In this document: piece by piece, positions 13,734 to 13,859 of the stretch
How the letters are laid out: every line of letters starts with the position of its first letter
Numbering within the stretch: position 1 is the first letter of the stretch
NCBI GenBank assembly: GCA_945889575.1
Contig: CAMDBY010000023.1
Span: 1-13,859 of the forward strand
Length of the DNA: 13,859 nucleotides
Direction: 5' to 3'
Source of the DNA: Bifidobacterium breve
GTDB taxonomy: Bacteria; Actinomycetota; Acidimicrobiia; Acidimicrobiales; Ilumatobacteraceae
Notes under the pieces: model-generated
What the model was told of the DNA's origin: nothing
Databases searched by the model: none
What the model saw: the letters and a program-made list of their open reading frames with translations, nothing else
Position numbers and translations under genes: made by a program

Positions 13734-13739
13734 GGCTCC

Positions 13740-13859
13740 GTGACCGAATTATTCCGCATCAACGACCTTCATGCCCGTCCCGTCACGGAAGACACTGACC
13801 CCACAGACGAAATTCTGCGCGGGGTCACTTTGTCGATTGCCGCCGGCGAAGTACACGCC
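13740..13859 (+). CDS. sufC: SufC-like Fe-S cluster assembly ATPase, first 40 codons only
   Basis: The GTG at 13740 opens a frame to the window edge. It begins MTELFRINDLHARPV and reaches ILRGVTLSIAAGEVHA (25-40), which matches the ABC-ATPase N-terminus of SufC, especially IxDLHA and LSIxxGEVHA just before the Walker A loop, which lies beyond the window. A 9-residue acidic insert (TEDTDPTDE, 16-24) lengthens the loop between the first two strands. SufC drives the SufBCD scaffold that builds Fe-S clusters in the cytoplasm. Other ABC ATPases share this region, but GEVHA strongly favours SufC. It is preceded by a TAGACT -10 box and an inverted repeat, so it may be the first gene of a suf operon. 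Confidence 0.8.
   Translation, partial: MTELFRINDLHARPVTEDTDPTDEILRGVTLSIAAGEVHA

Noticed and set aside
1..13859. tRNA, rRNA, CRISPR, transposase or phage genes.
   Set aside because: I saw no candidate for any of these by reading both strands; a profile search such as tRNAscan could still find something small.

Overview
The window looks like a chromosomal segment of a free-living actinobacterium, most likely a planktonic Acidimicrobiia-type lineage with about half G+C. Supports for this are a homodimeric AceE-type pyruvate dehydrogenase E1, a maleylpyruvate-isomerase-fold protein of the mycothiol-dependent family, an HhH-GPD protein of a type common in actinobacteria, and several apparently leaderless genes whose -10 box (TAnnnT) sits exactly 7 bases upstream of the start codon. 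The lineage call is inference. There are 16 protein genes (14 complete, 2 cut by the window ends), tightly packed. I see no RNA genes, CRISPR array, insertion sequence or prophage gene. No stretch longer than 300 bases lacks a gene.

Layout. (1) Positions 1-2035, minus strand: rnhA, then an SDR dehydrogenase, then a DUF3445 (heme-dependent oxidative N-demethylase-like) gene that runs off the left edge. The last two overlap by 4 bases. (2) Positions 2097-6413, plus strand: aceE, an HhH-GPD DNA-repair-like gene and galE, separated by 17 and 10 bases and probably one operon. (3) Positions 6415-7418, minus strand: a 74-residue protein of unknown function followed by an alpha/beta hydrolase with Asn at the nucleophile position. 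(4) Positions 7473-9671: a TetR regulator divergent from a DsbA-fold protein and a mycothiol-dependent-isomerase-like protein. The divergent promoter region carries three TGGC(A/G)A repeats at exact 11-base spacing. (5) Positions 9668-11331, minus strand: a membrane-anchored hypothetical protein and, upstream of it behind a strong terminator, an acyl-CoA dehydrogenase. (6) Positions 11376-13681, plus strand: a VapB/VapC-type toxin-antitoxin pair with a probable operator, then a metallo-beta-lactamase-fold hydrolase and a fatty acid desaturase-like membrane protein. (7) From 13740, the first 40 codons of sufC behind a long inverted repeat.

Functionally this is mostly core metabolism (pyruvate oxidation, sugar-nucleotide epimerisation, acyl-CoA and lipid chemistry, Fe-S assembly) with small accessory modules. 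No complete, clearly novel system is evident. The parts most worth a second look are the TetR / DsbA-like / isomerase-like module with its phased repeats, the hydrolase lacking its nucleophile serine, the VapC lacking one acidic residue, the acyl-CoA dehydrogenase lacking both usual catalytic glutamates, and the recurrent leaderless promoter pattern.
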